A DNA stretch of 64,000 nucleotides from CAKSQF01 sp051867925 (GCA_051867925.1 JBJDZI010000116.1:31459-95458); one strand, 5' to 3'; numbered from the stretch's first letter, positions 7,988-17,114 are shown. Notes: generated by a model not told the origin, from the letters alone. Made by a program: numbers and translations.

Positions 7988-8850
7988 AAAAGTTTTGGGA
8001 AAAGAGGCAAGGTGTCATTCTGAGCATGGTCGAAGAACGGCGTAGCCGAAGGATCTACGACAGACTGTTTCTTGGTTCAAACCCTTCGTTTCCGAGAGGA
8101 GTGTAGCAACCGCTTTGCGGTTGCTCAGTTTGTCGAAAAAGTCTTTCAGAAAATCGAGAGGAGGGCGAAACCATATAGGACGCCGAAGTTTTCGTAGCTG
8201 TCGCATAGCGACTGCTACACTCCTCATCGAGCTCTCCACCCACTTCCTTGACTCGGCAGTTCGAACACACATAGCGCACGCACAATCGCTCTCGGCTTAG
8301 TATCGCTGAAGAATCCCACAGGTAGAAACCACGACTCGGAGCGAGACAGTACACCCCCATTCGCAGACTTCATTGATGTTGCATAGCCAATCGCCTATCC
8401 CCATCGGGCGACTTCCGTCGCCCGATGGGAAGAGGTTGGGGTACGCGGGGAGGAGAAACCGCAGGTTTCGCCTGCTCCGCGCAGTTCTTTGCGCCACTTT
8501 CTTTCTGTAAAGAAAGTGGCATTCAAAGCAGGTTTGCTGTTCCGCTCCCGAGGAACCGGGGGGATGGGTACGGGTCGGAATTGAGGAGAGTTCTGCAAAC
8601 GCAATCCAAGGCGCACCGACAGACTGTTTATTTGTTGAAACCCTTCGTTTCTGAGAGGAGTGTAGCAACCGCAAAGCGGTTGCTACACCCCTCAGACGCT
8701 CCACCCACTTCCTTGGCTCTGACTTTGCTCAAACTCATATATAACAAGTCGGGCAGCAAATCTTTGCCGCCCTATACAAAAGTACTCGGAGGTGCAGGAA
8801 CCTTCTTGAAAGAAGGTTCCTGCCGGGGTTTGAGGCGAAGACCCAATTCA
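7988..8850. repeat. 870-base gene-free repeat mosaic
   Basis: No credible gene was found here; open frames on both strands run through repeats. It contains, in order: a GTCATTCTGAGC...GAAGGATCT unit (about 8012-8065), a hairpin GTAGCAACCGC/GCGGTTGC (8103-8125), a copy of the CAGTTTGTCGAAAAAG element (from 8126) whose right half carries the GTAGCTGTCGC...GCGACTGCTAC hairpin, a second GTAGCAACCGC/GCGGTTGCTAC hairpin (8662-8687), and a GCAGGAACCTTCTT/AAGAAGGTTCCTGC hairpin (8796-8823) next to the stop of the following minus-strand gene. The same units recur at 14.3, 39.4, 43.8 and 63.6 kb. Confidence 0.8.
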
Positions 8851-8857
8851 GATAAAT

Positions 8858-10429
8858 TTATTCATTAAACCAGTCGAAAGTGATGACTTCGCCGTTTAGC
8901 AGGTATTTGCGCGGGGTGGTGGTGTATTCCCAGTCTAAGGGGATCAGTTCATCCTCGGCTTTGGAGGCGCGAGCGTACAGTTCCTTCATATAGGCAAACT
9001 GCTGGTCGGTGAGGGTGTTGGCGGCGCTGGAGATGAAGAGGGGCGTTGCGGATGCCGCCGCCAGCGTAGCCCATTGACAGTTCAGTTTCCAGTCAATCTT
9101 TCCGGGGATAAAGCCCACGCAGTCCGCATCGGCGGCAAAAAAGATATTGTGCTGACACATCCGAAACGCCAGCGTGTTCACGCCCATCTGACGGGTGCGC
9201 GCCCATTCGTTGCCGCTGGTATCGTCACCGATGCGGTTCAGATGAGCCAGCCCCGCCAGCAGATGACCGATGCAGTTACAGCCCAGAATCAGACACTTGC
9301 CTTCGGTGGCATCCAAAATGTTGCGGTAAAAATCCTTGGTAATCTCGGCGGAAGTCTTCTTTTTATTATAGAAAGACCAACCGTCGTTTGTGATCAGCCG
9401 ATTCCGATCCTTGCCCCATGCGCCGAACATATCGAACATGGAAAAATCGTGCTTGATCAGCTCGTAGCCCCACTCGTGAACGATCTTCTTTATATCGGCG
9501 GCAATGAACTTCGCCACTTCGGGATGAGAGGGATCGAGATAGCAATCCCGCAAAAAGCGGGGATCGCTCTCGGAAATGCCGCGCTTGTTCAGCCTCCACG
9601 CAGCAGGGATCTCGGGGCGTTCATCACGAAGCAGACGCACCCAAATGCCTGGGCGCACGTCCATCGCTTTGAAGGCATCCGCCACCTTCTTCATATCGCC
9701 GTATTTTTCGTTTGCCACCCAAGGACCCGCACAGCTATTTGGTTGCCAGCCGTCATCAATGACCATAAATGGGCGGTTTTCCAGCCCTTCGGAGAGCTTT
9801 GCCTGCAGGGAGCAATCGGAAACGATCTCCTCATAGGAGGAGTTCCCATAGGCATAGTACCAGTTGTTTCCGCCGTAAACGGGCTCCTTCGGGAGCAGAG
9901 GATTCGGAGACATGACCTTGCAGAACGCCCGCACCGCAGGATAGCTGTGGGTGTTCTCATACCGTCTGCTAACCACTGTGCAGGTCTCCAACTCGCGACC
10001 GTCCAGCTCGACGCCCACGCCTCCGCAACGCACATCGAGACACAGGGTGACCCCTTCGGTGTCACATTCCCAGCTTGCCATCGCATTGGGAAGCACCCTC
10101 ACGCCGTAGCCGGCGACGGCGGTCGTCTCTCCCTCGGGATGCTCTTCGCAAAGAAGAAAATACCAGGGCATCCAACGCTCGGCACAAAGGCTGTTCCAGC
10201 CAAACGTGCCGTAGCCCCGCTCCCAAGCATCGCCCAGCACCTTCACGGGGCGGGAAATGGGATTTTTCCAGCGGAGCGTCACGATACGGGGCTTTGCCTC
10301 TCGGGCGGTCAGATATACGGTAAGCCCCTCCTCGGTTTCGGTAAAACGGAGAGCGGCATCGTCCGCAGCCCCATCGGGGAGATCGCTTTGGATCGAAAAC
10401 TGATCGGGAATTCTGTTGATGAGATTCAT
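8858..10429 (-). CDS. GH36-like alpha-galactosidase family protein
   Basis: A 523-residue cytoplasmic protein (no signal peptide) with the clan GH-D pattern of alpha-galactosidases. The start at 10429 (MNLINRIPDQFS) has GAGAGG upstream. Motifs are GGNNWYYAYGNSS near 187-197, FMVIDDGWQP at 221-230, the conserved LIKHDF with candidate nucleophile Asp328, CNCIGHL near 385 and RIGDDTSG with candidate acid/base Asp402 or Asp403. It is shorter than the 700-residue multi-domain GH36 enzymes, which suggests a reduced N-terminal beta-sandwich. Substrate is not determinable; an oligosaccharide with terminal alpha-galactose is the simplest guess. It is transcribed alone from its own promoter and has no sugar transporter beside it. 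Confidence 0.82.
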   Translation of the reverse strand: MNLINRIPDQFSIQSDLPDGAADDAALRFTETEEGLTVYLTAREAKPRIVTLRWKNPISRPVKVLGDAWERGYGTFGWNSLCAERWMPWYFLLCEEHPEGETTAVAGYGVRVLPNAMASWECDTEGVTLCLDVRCGGVGVELDGRELETCTVVSRRYENTHSYPAVRAFCKVMSPNPLLPKEPVYGGNNWYYAYGNSSYEEIVSDCSLQAKLSEGLENRPFMVIDDGWQPNSCAGPWVANEKYGDMKKVADAFKAMDVRPGIWVRLLRDERPEIPAAWRLNKRGISESDPRFLRDCYLDPSHPEVAKFIAADIKKIVHEWGYELIKHDFSMFDMFGAWGKDRNRLITNDGWSFYNKKKTSAEITKDFYRNILDATEGKCLILGCNCIGHLLAGLAHLNRIGDDTSGNEWARTRQMGVNTLAFRMCQHNIFFAADADCVGFIPGKIDWKLNCQWATLAAASATPLFISSAANTLTDQQFAYMKELYARASKAEDELIPLDWEYTTTPRKYLLNGEVITFDWFNE

Positions 10430-10460
10430 AAAAAGACCTCTCAAAGATAGGATTTTCCTC

Positions 10461-10489
10461 ATTTTATCACACGGATCGGGCAAATGCAA
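10461..10489 (-). promoter_or_regulatory. promoter of the GH36-like gene
   Basis: Minus-strand TTGCAT (10489-10484) and TAAAAT (10466-10461) with a 17-base spacer, placing the start about 25 bases before the ATG. Confidence 0.6.
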
Positions 10490-10574
10490 TAGGACTTTTT
10501 CAATTTTCCGTTGAGAATTTATTTCTTTCCGATTATTTTATAAAAATATTTACATTTCCTGCACTTTCCTACCC

Positions 10575-10602
10575 TTGATTTTCACGCACAATATGTTATA
10601 AT
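10575..10602 (+). promoter_or_regulatory. promoter of the resB-ccsA unit
   Basis: TTGATT (10575-10580) and TATAAT (10597-10602) with a 16-base spacer. It is divergent from the GH36-like promoter; the 286-base intergenic region holds nothing else recognisable. Confidence 0.65.
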
Positions 10603-10715
10603 GTAGTATATCGAATTGGTTCAAATTTTCACCCGATCCATCCTTTTCAAAAAAAGCGGGATCGGCGGCGCTCTACTATATCTTGCGCCATTCTTCCAAA
10701 CAGAAAGGGACCTCC

Positions 10716-12197
10716 ATGAAATCACTTCAAAAAATCCATTCCGCCTCCTATCTGATCCTGCTGGGGCTGATGATCCTCATGGCGATCGGCACCGTCGTGG
10801 CGGTGATCCAAGGGGACGTGAGCATTCTCACGGGTGGGCTTGCCTCTACCGTGTTCGTTATTTTCGCCATCGTGCAGATCGTCTGCATTACGCTGTATCA
10901 GCCCGGGCGGAGCGTTTATAAAATCGGATTTTATCTCATGCATATCGGACTGCTGGTTCTGCTGGCAGGGCTTGCGGCTTACGCTCTGGCGGGCGATAGC
11001 ATCACCGTGCAGGTGCCCATCTCCCAGACGGGCAATTATTACCGCTATGTGCAAAACGAGGACGGAGAAGAGGTCGACCTGGGATTTGCCTTCAAACTGA
11101 CTGATTTCACCGTAGAAAAGTACGAATCAGGGGGCGATCGGTATTACAAAACCGACGTGACCTTCGCTGATCCCACCACCCTTGCCACCGAAAACGATTA
11201 TCTGGAGGTCAACCGCACCCTCCGCCGAAACGGCTGGAAGCTCTATCTGATGAGCTACTCCGACGGCACCGCCAATCTCGGAGCGCTGCAACTGACGCCA
11301 TACATCAGCCACGTCTATTCCGCAAGCGGAGCGGACGCGGGCATTTCGGTCATCCGGCAGATCTACGCCGATCTTGCGGGCAAGTGGTACACCTATTATT
11401 ATTACGATGAAATCAATGGTCGCTTCACTGCGGTGAGCGACGAATCTGTCGGCGCGCTGACCGGTTCGCTTTGGGCGTATACCTTTGAGGAAGAGAGTGC
11501 CGTTACCGTTTATCTGACCCGCAAGGACGGCGCGTTTTCCGAAACGCTGACCGCCACGGGCAGTGAGATCGCCGCTCATATTGCAGAGCAGTATGGCGAC
11601 AGCATCGTAAATTACTACTATTACACCATTGATATGGGACGGATCACCGAGATCGACACGGACTATCTCATAGGACAATGCACCGATCCCGTGTTTGCAG
11701 GCATCCGTGTGAGTCAGTCGGGGCAGGTTTCGGTCTGTGTCATGAAGGAAGCAATGACTCCCGACGCCGCCTTTACCTCTGCCGAGGGGGGCAGTTCCCT
11801 GCTGGCTGACATCACCTCGGTCTACGGCGCTTCCACGATAACGCCTCAGTATCGAATCTACTCACCCACCATCAGCGACTACACCGCCGCCACGGAAGAG
11901 GAGATCCTCGCCGAAGAGGGCGTCCTCAACGCTTACGCGGTGAATATGGGTGACACATTGGTGATCTTCGTTCACCCGCTGTCCAACATTCTTCTGCTCA
12001 AGCGCGATCCCGGCGAATACGCTACCGTGATCGGTATGATTTTGGTAATGGTCGGCGGCGTGATGATGTGCCTCTTTCGCGGGCGCAAAAAAGCCAAAGA
12101 CGAAACCGTGAGTGACGCGCCTTCGGCAGATCAGCCCACCGCCCATCCCGCGCAAGGGGACAAACGCAAACCGTCCAAAGGAGGCAAACAGAGATGA
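10716..12197 (+). CDS. resB: ResB/Ccs1-like cytochrome c biogenesis membrane protein
   Basis: A 493-residue membrane protein resembling ResB (Ccs1), the partner of CcsA in system II haem delivery for c-type cytochromes. The start at 10716 (MKSLQKIHSASY) has AAAGGGACC upstream. Two membrane segments lie near residues 13-60, and a third contains YLMHIGLLVLLAGLAAYAL near residue 75, with a His typical of ResB. A long extracellular part follows, then IFVHPLSNILLLKRDPGEYA and a last membrane helix near residue 440, the usual ResB C-terminal signature. The tail is charged and Pro/Lys rich. Its stop overlaps the ccsA start by four bases (ATGA), which implies translational coupling. No cytochrome c gene is visible in the window. 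Confidence 0.85.
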   Translation: MKSLQKIHSASYLILLGLMILMAIGTVVAVIQGDVSILTGGLASTVFVIFAIVQIVCITLYQPGRSVYKIGFYLMHIGLLVLLAGLAAYALAGDSITVQVPISQTGNYYRYVQNEDGEEVDLGFAFKLTDFTVEKYESGGDRYYKTDVTFADPTTLATENDYLEVNRTLRRNGWKLYLMSYSDGTANLGALQLTPYISHVYSASGADAGISVIRQIYADLAGKWYTYYYYDEINGRFTAVSDESVGALTGSLWAYTFEEESAVTVYLTRKDGAFSETLTATGSEIAAHIAEQYGDSIVNYYYYTIDMGRITEIDTDYLIGQCTDPVFAGIRVSQSGQVSVCVMKEAMTPDAAFTSAEGGSSLLADITSVYGASTITPQYRIYSPTISDYTAATEEEILAEEGVLNAYAVNMGDTLVIFVHPLSNILLLKRDPGEYATVIGMILVMVGGVMMCLFRGRKKAKDETVSDAPSADQPTAHPAQGDKRKPSKGGKQR

Positions 12198-12973
12198 CGC
12201 CCACCGTATTGAAACTCATTGCCCTCTTTGCGGCGCTCTGCTACTACGGCGCGTTCGTCACCGAACTGGCAAAGAAAAAATGCCCGATTCTGCTCTCCCG
12301 CGGATTGTGGGCGGTAGGCTTTGCCCTCAACGCCACGCTGGTGATCGAGAACTATCTGAACAACGGCTACGTTCCCTTCGTCAGTATGTACCAAGTGCTG
12401 ACCTTCTTGGGCGTGTGCTTCCTTCCCATCTGGCTTCTGATGCGCTTTTGGCGTAGCGGCGGATGGATGGCTCCCTACTTCATGTTCGCGGCGGCAATCG
12501 TGATGACCGGTCTGTGCTTTATGGATGCCGAATCGGTTTGGGAATTTGCTCCCGCCCTGCAATCGCCCTTCTTCATCCCCCACGTGCTGGTCTATATGAT
12601 CTCCTACTGCATGGGTGCGGTGGCATTCATTCTGACGGTACTCTCCTTCTTCGTCCCCAAGAAAGACCTGCCCCGCTACGAGGACGGCATTTACGACTGC
12701 GTGTCGGTGGTTTTCCCCTTTATGACCATGGGTCTTTTCTTCGGCTCTGTCTGGGCAAACGAAGTTTGGGGACATTTCTGGTCTTGGGACACCAAAGAAA
12801 ACTTTTCGCTGGTGACCTGGCTGGTCTATATGCTCTATCTCCACTTCCGCAGAAATGCCAAACTGAAAAAATATGCCCGTCTGCTGGCGCTGGTGGGATT
12901 TGTGGGCATCCTCTTCACTTTCCTGTTTGCCAACATTCTGAGTACCGGCAGTGTCCACTCCTATTCCGTCTGA
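12194..12973 (+). CDS. ccsA: CcsA/ResC-like haem handling protein (WWD domain)
   Basis: A 259-residue polytopic protein with about eight membrane segments. It carries the haem-handling WWD-type motif WGHFWSWDTKE near residue 195, and two flanking histidines expected to bind haem: one in FFIPHVLVYMISYCMG near residue 130 and one in the C-terminal STGSVHSYSV. These are the standard CcsA positions. Its start codon lies within the last codons of resB, so the two make one complex from one message. Together they export haem and attach it to apocytochrome c outside the membrane; the client is not seen here. Confidence 0.9.
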   Translation: MTPTVLKLIALFAALCYYGAFVTELAKKKCPILLSRGLWAVGFALNATLVIENYLNNGYVPFVSMYQVLTFLGVCFLPIWLLMRFWRSGGWMAPYFMFAAAIVMTGLCFMDAESVWEFAPALQSPFFIPHVLVYMISYCMGAVAFILTVLSFFVPKKDLPRYEDGIYDCVSVVFPFMTMGLFFGSVWANEVWGHFWSWDTKENFSLVTWLVYMLYLHFRRNAKLKKYARLLALVGFVGILFTFLFANILSTGSVHSYSV

Positions 12974-13017
12974 CGGGGTACGCCCCTTCCGAATGATCAA
13001 TGAAAAGAGGAATCTTT

Positions 13018-14310
13018 TTGAACAAACGAAGCTACAAAGCCGCCGTCGCCGCCATTTTGGCGGTCACCCTCTCCGCATCAATGCTGACCGGATGCGGCAC
13101 CTCCGCACCCCTTGCGGAGCCGTCCCGCACCGAGTCCGCCCTGACGAACAGCACCACGGGCAGCACTCCCTCGCTGACCACCCCCGCTTATTATACGCCC
13201 GTTACCCCCGACTCGAACGAGGTCTACACCCCCGAATACCAGCTTCAACTGCTGGCAGATCGGGATTTCGGAGGCGGCATTTTCCTGACCATTCAGGAAG
13301 AAGGACTGGAAAACGCCATTTTCCCCTCCGATGACGATCTGATCGACGTCTTTGCCGACCGCCGCAACCGTCTGATCGGCGAAAAGTACAATGTGGAATT
13401 TGCCTGCATTACCAAAACAGCCGACGAGATCGTCACAGAACTGACTGCCGCCAAGAAAAACAACTCCTATTTTGCAGACCTGCTGATCGTCTCCCCCTCG
13501 CTCTTCAAGCAGCTCAAAACAGGCGGACTTCTGCAAGCGCTGGATCCTCTCCCCTTCTTTGAGATTGACTCAATCTGCATCCGCTCTGACGCCACCAAAG
13601 AGATCAACAGCGGATGGTCGGGCATCTACGGCATCTGGGGCGATGCGCTCCGTCAGCCGGGGCGCTCCTATGCGGTTTACTACAACACCCGGCAGGCAAA
13701 AGAAATGGAATGCCCCAACTTTTACAAGAGTGTCACAGACGGCAAGTGGGATCTGAACACTCTGCTGGAGTATGCCCGGGAAGGCAAGCTGGTCTTTGAC
13801 GGCGACGCCGCAGATCTCTTATTGGCACTCTCCGGGCAAAGCTCCGCCACTGAAGAAGGAAAAGCGCTCCTGGAAAGCGAAGCCTTCGCGAACTTGATTG
13901 CCGCTTTCGAAAACTGCCGATTTGTCCCCGAAGATGAAAGCCCCACCGAAGCCTTTTTGTCGGGCAAGACCCTCTTTTACATCGGCACGCTGGGTGAGCT
14001 GACCGACTTTTCTCAGACAGAATCGGTCTTCGGACTGCTCCCGCTCCCCAAATATGATGCCTCCGCGGAAGACTATCCCTATGTGATGGATCAGTCCGAA
14101 CTGCCGATTTTGGCTTGTCCTATCAATGTGACCTCCACCGAAGGCACGGGCATTATGCTCTCCGCCCTCAACGCCGCCTCCTGTGACGAGGTGGAGGAAA
14201 TCTTCCTGCAAGGTGCCGAGACCCACGTCCGCGATAACGGCTCCTTACTGATGCTTCCCTACTGCATCGGCTCCCTCACCTTCGACCGCAAGCTGATCTA
14301 CGGGGGATAA
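13018..14310 (+). CDS. extracellular solute-binding-like lipoprotein (orphan)
   Basis: A 430-residue secreted lipoprotein. I prefer a TTG start at 13018 because AAGAGG (13005-13010) lies seven bases before it; the in-frame ATG at 13000 overlaps that site and would add KRGIFL. The signal peptide ends at the lipobox LTGC, followed by a Ser/Thr/Pro linker. The body has features of family 1 solute-binding proteins: YNVEFACITKTADEIVTELTAAKK, FADLLIVSPSLFKQLKTGGLL, GWSGIYGIWGDA, YAVYYNTRQAKEM and DGKWDLNTLLEYARE. There is no ABC permease or ATPase gene beside it, so it may serve a distant transporter or act as a surface sensor. It begins 27 bases after ccsA and is likely in the same transcript. Confidence 0.8.
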   Translation: MNKRSYKAAVAAILAVTLSASMLTGCGTSAPLAEPSRTESALTNSTTGSTPSLTTPAYYTPVTPDSNEVYTPEYQLQLLADRDFGGGIFLTIQEEGLENAIFPSDDDLIDVFADRRNRLIGEKYNVEFACITKTADEIVTELTAAKKNNSYFADLLIVSPSLFKQLKTGGLLQALDPLPFFEIDSICIRSDATKEINSGWSGIYGIWGDALRQPGRSYAVYYNTRQAKEMECPNFYKSVTDGKWDLNTLLEYAREGKLVFDGDAADLLLALSGQSSATEEGKALLESEAFANLIAAFENCRFVPEDESPTEAFLSGKTLFYIGTLGELTDFSQTESVFGLLPLPKYDASAEDYPYVMDQSELPILACPINVTSTEGTGIMLSALNAASCDEVEEIFLQGAETHVRDNGSLLMLPYCIGSLTFDRKLIYGG

Positions 14311-14690
14311 TGAACGCCTCCGGCGCCAAGGGCTTCGCCCGTGAGACCTCACCAAAGAAATTTTTTGAAAAAAGTTTCTTTGGAATCTTCAAAAACTTTT
14401 ATAAAATAAACCGCTCCGAACAACGGATCACAATGATCCATCCTTCGGAGCGGTTGCGTTATATCCGCCCGGCAAGGATTTGCCGGGCTTTCAAAAGTTC
14501 TTGGAGGTTCGGAACCTTCTTTCAAGAAGGTTCCGAGAAAAAGCCGCGGACGGCAAGGATTTGCCGTCCTGATAAAAGTTTTCGGGGTCGCAAGCCCCTT
14601 TTTCAAAAGGGGCTTGCGGAGTTTTTGAGGCAGAGCCTCAATGCAAACCAATCGCCGGGCAGAACCCCTGCCTGACGGAAGCATTTTAAT
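14311..14690. repeat. intergenic repeat and terminator cluster between convergent genes
   Basis: No gene in 380 bases. In order: a AAAGAAATTTTTT/AAAAAAGTTTCTTT hairpin (about 14353-14383); a strong hairpin with 12-bp arms AACCGCTCCGAA (14409-14420) and TTCGGAGCGGTT (14444-14455); a REP-like palindrome CCGGCAAGGATTTGCCGG (about 14470-14487); a GGAACCTTCTT/AAGAAGGTTCC hairpin preceded by AAAAGTTCTTGGAGGTTC (14493-14543); a second palindrome ACGGCAAGGATTTGCCGT (14555-14572); and a GCAAGCCCC/GGGGCTTGC hairpin (about 14591-14618). Several could terminate transcription from either side. Confidence 0.8.
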
Positions 14691-14696
14691 TCAATT

Positions 14697-15887
14697 CTAT
14701 TCCTCTTCCTCCGCGTAGCCGTGGAGGGTGAGACGGCGGGCGCCGGCAAAGGCTTCGTCTTCCAAAGCCGCCAGATCCGCCTTGGCTTCCTCTGCAAGGA
14801 CTTTGTCCGGCTCGGGACGGGTCTTGGGATGCTTGGGAGTAAAGACTGTGCAACAGTCCTCAAAAGGCAGAATAGAGGTCTGGAAGGTGTCGATCTTGCG
14901 GGCGATCTGTACAATCTCCTCTTTATCCATACCGATGCAGGGACGGAAGACCGGCAGATTCACCGCACAGTCGGTAACGCTCAGAGCTTGCATGGTCTGG
15001 GACGCCACCTGCCCCAGCGATTCGCCGGTGATGAGGGCGGTGCAGAAATGGGTCTGCGCCATCCGCTCTGCAAGTCGCATCATGGAGCGGCGGAGCAGGA
15101 GGGTGAAGTATTCCTCGTTGACGGTGCGTTTCAGTTGTTCCTGAATCTTTGTCAGCGAAATGATATTCACCCGCATCCGTCCGGTGTACGCGCAGAGTTT
15201 TTTGCCCAGCTCCAGCACCTTTTCGGTAGCCTGCTCGGAGGTGTAGGGGAATGAATCGAAGTGAACGGCTTCCACAGTCGCACCGCGCTTGGCGATCATA
15301 TATCCTGCCACAGGGGAGTCGATGCCGCCCGACAGCAGAAGCATTGCCCGCCCGGAACCGCCTGCAGGTAGACCGCCCGCACCCTTATCGGCACCTGCGT
15401 GGAGGAAGGCGTACTTCTCGCGGATCTCCACCCGCACCACTACGTCGGGATTGTGGAGATCAACCTTCAGCTGGGGCATTGCCTCCAGAATCGCGCCACC
15501 TACCTCGCCTGCCAATTGGGGGGAGGACATGGGAAATCGCTTGTCCGAGCGTTTGCCCTCCACTTTGAAGGTGCTAATGCCCAAAAGACGGTCGGGCAGA
15601 TCGCTTTTCGCCGCGGCGAGGATTGCCTCAGGGGTTTTGTCCACGGCGATAGCGCGGACGACGGTGGCAAAGCCGAACACCAGCTTCATCCGACGGAACG
15701 CCTCGTCCAGATCGCAATCGTCGGACTGGGGTTCGATGTAGATAGTGGACTGACACCACCAAGTGGTGAAATCGCCCAGCCCTTCCAGACGGCGGCGCAC
15801 CTCGGTCATCAGAATATGTTCGAAATGGGCTTTGTTGAGACCTTTCAGCACCACTTCGCCGTATTTACAGAGAATCAATTCTTTCAT
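14697..15887 (-). CDS. thiI: tRNA 4-thiouridine synthetase ThiI
   Basis: A 396-residue protein that adenylates tRNA uridine 8 and transfers sulfur to it; in some bacteria it also supplies sulfur to thiamine synthesis. It shows the N-terminal ferredoxin-like/THUMP region (KYGEVVLKGLNKAHFE near 8, RFPMSSPQLAGEVGGAI near 118) and the PP-loop ATP-binding motif MLLLSGGIDSPVAGYM near 182-197. The C-terminal rhodanese domain found in the E. coli enzyme is absent, as is usual in Bacillota, so sulfur must come from a partner cysteine desulfurase. Conserved ITGESLGQVASQTMQ and LPFEDCCTVFTPKHP are present. The dedicated NifS partner is not next to it in this window. Confidence 0.95.
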   Translation of the reverse strand: MKELILCKYGEVVLKGLNKAHFEHILMTEVRRRLEGLGDFTTWWCQSTIYIEPQSDDCDLDEAFRRMKLVFGFATVVRAIAVDKTPEAILAAAKSDLPDRLLGISTFKVEGKRSDKRFPMSSPQLAGEVGGAILEAMPQLKVDLHNPDVVVRVEIREKYAFLHAGADKGAGGLPAGGSGRAMLLLSGGIDSPVAGYMIAKRGATVEAVHFDSFPYTSEQATEKVLELGKKLCAYTGRMRVNIISLTKIQEQLKRTVNEEYFTLLLRRSMMRLAERMAQTHFCTALITGESLGQVASQTMQALSVTDCAVNLPVFRPCIGMDKEEIVQIARKIDTFQTSILPFEDCCTVFTPKHPKTRPEPDKVLAEEAKADLAALEDEAFAGARRLTLHGYAEEEE

Positions 15888-15967
15888 TTTGCATTTTATG
15901 CGGCAGTTGCCACAACTCCTTTATGGTTAGATTGATGTGCGGCGGTTGCCGCCATTCGTTGATGGGT

Positions 15968-16966
15968 TTATTGTAATTTCGGTTCCAGCGTATGAGGAGC
16001 CTGCGCCATGATGCAGGACTCTTCCAGCAGACCGAACCCGCTGACGCAGGTTCTGGACAGAGAGGAGAATCGCTTTTGATCGGACATCCCGAAATATCGA
16101 TAACCGAGGATGCCCGAAACCTTATACACGCTCTTCTCCCAAGTGGGATCAAAATGGTAATACGCGCCGTCGATCCTCGCATAGCACCAGCCGTGATCGG
16201 AAAAGCCGGAGGCGGTATAGGTTCCGCCCCGCCACAGATGGGCTTCGATCCCTGTTTGACGGAGCAGATACCCGAAGGCATCGGCAAAGCCGTAGCAGAT
16301 GGACTCACCCGCCACCAGCGCGGAAAAGGCGGTGATCTCCTGTTCGGTGTAGTCAGTGGAAAAATAGGAAACGTTTTTCACCACCCACTCGTACAGGAGG
16401 GTGGCGCGGCGCGCTTCTCCGTCCTCGGCAGAGAGAACGGACAATGCACGGTTCACCGCAGATGCAAAGGCAACAATCTGCCGCGCGTGCTCGGTTCGGT
16501 CGCAGAGATAGGTCACGCGAACCGTATCGCCCTCCACGGAAAATTCTGCCAGCGCGGCAGGCGGAAACTCAAAGGCGATATTGTCCACTACCGTCTGCGC
16601 GTGCAATGCACTCAGCGTAACCGAGGTTTCGTAGTCTAAAATAGCATCTGCCAGCCGTTTGGCATCCGCTTCGTACTCGCCGATCAGACGGTCGAAACAG
16701 TAAGGATCAAAGCTGTACGCCGCATCGGGAAAGGTTTCGGGGGTGAGAGGCAGATCGGTCACAGGCGGCTCGGTGGCAGGCGCGCCGGTGGTTGATGGTA
16801 CACCGGTGGCAGAAGGAGCGTTGGGATCGCCTGCGGGAAAGACCGCGGTGGTGACGGCGGCAGAGTCGGTTTGGGAGTCGTTCGCATTCCCGCCGCAGGC
16901 GGTCAGCAGAAGTGCAGGACCCAGCAATAGCGAAACGATTTTTGTCGATCGTAAAATCTTTTTCAT
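15968..16966 (-). CDS. lipoprotein with transglutaminase-like domain
   Basis: A 332-residue predicted lipoprotein with start at 16966 (MKKILRSTKIVSLLLG). An upstream in-frame GTG at 17008 lies at the likely transcription start and is less plausible. The signal peptide ends at lipobox LTAC (Cys24), followed by a Thr/Pro-rich linker to about residue 75. The transglutaminase-type catalytic triad is visible as Cys224 (GESICYGFADAF), His258 (FSDHGWCYARID) and Asp273 (YYHFDPTWEKS). Such domains occur in proteases and cross-linking enzymes on Gram-positive surfaces; the substrate is unknown. It lies 80 bases upstream of thiI on the same strand without obvious functional link. A TATAAC -10-like site is at 17019-17024. 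Confidence 0.82.
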   Translation of the reverse strand: MKKILRSTKIVSLLLGPALLLTACGGNANDSQTDSAAVTTAVFPAGDPNAPSATGVPSTTGAPATEPPVTDLPLTPETFPDAAYSFDPYCFDRLIGEYEADAKRLADAILDYETSVTLSALHAQTVVDNIAFEFPPAALAEFSVEGDTVRVTYLCDRTEHARQIVAFASAVNRALSVLSAEDGEARRATLLYEWVVKNVSYFSTDYTEQEITAFSALVAGESICYGFADAFGYLLRQTGIEAHLWRGGTYTASGFSDHGWCYARIDGAYYHFDPTWEKSVYKVSGILGYRYFGMSDQKRFSSLSRTCVSGFGLLEESCIMAQAPHTLEPKLQ

Positions 16967-17114
16967 GAAAAAACTCGTTTTTTTGAATTTTACTATTTCT
17001 TTATTCACAAATCTGTGTTATACTAACAGTGGAGCAGTTTGCGGTCTGCAAACTACGCCCTTACGATAGTATCTTCGCTTATTATAACATAAATCTGATA
17101 GGATTTGCAAGACA

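Noticed and set aside
8297..8704. 135-codon minus-strand frame in the repeat mosaic
   Set aside because: It is made of repeat units and Arg/Ser-rich low-quality sequence, with no ribosome binding site.
13018..14310. Thiol-disulfide or cytochrome partner of ResB/CcsA
   Set aside because: It has no CxxC or CxxCH motif beyond the lipobox cysteine; its pattern is that of a solute-binding protein.
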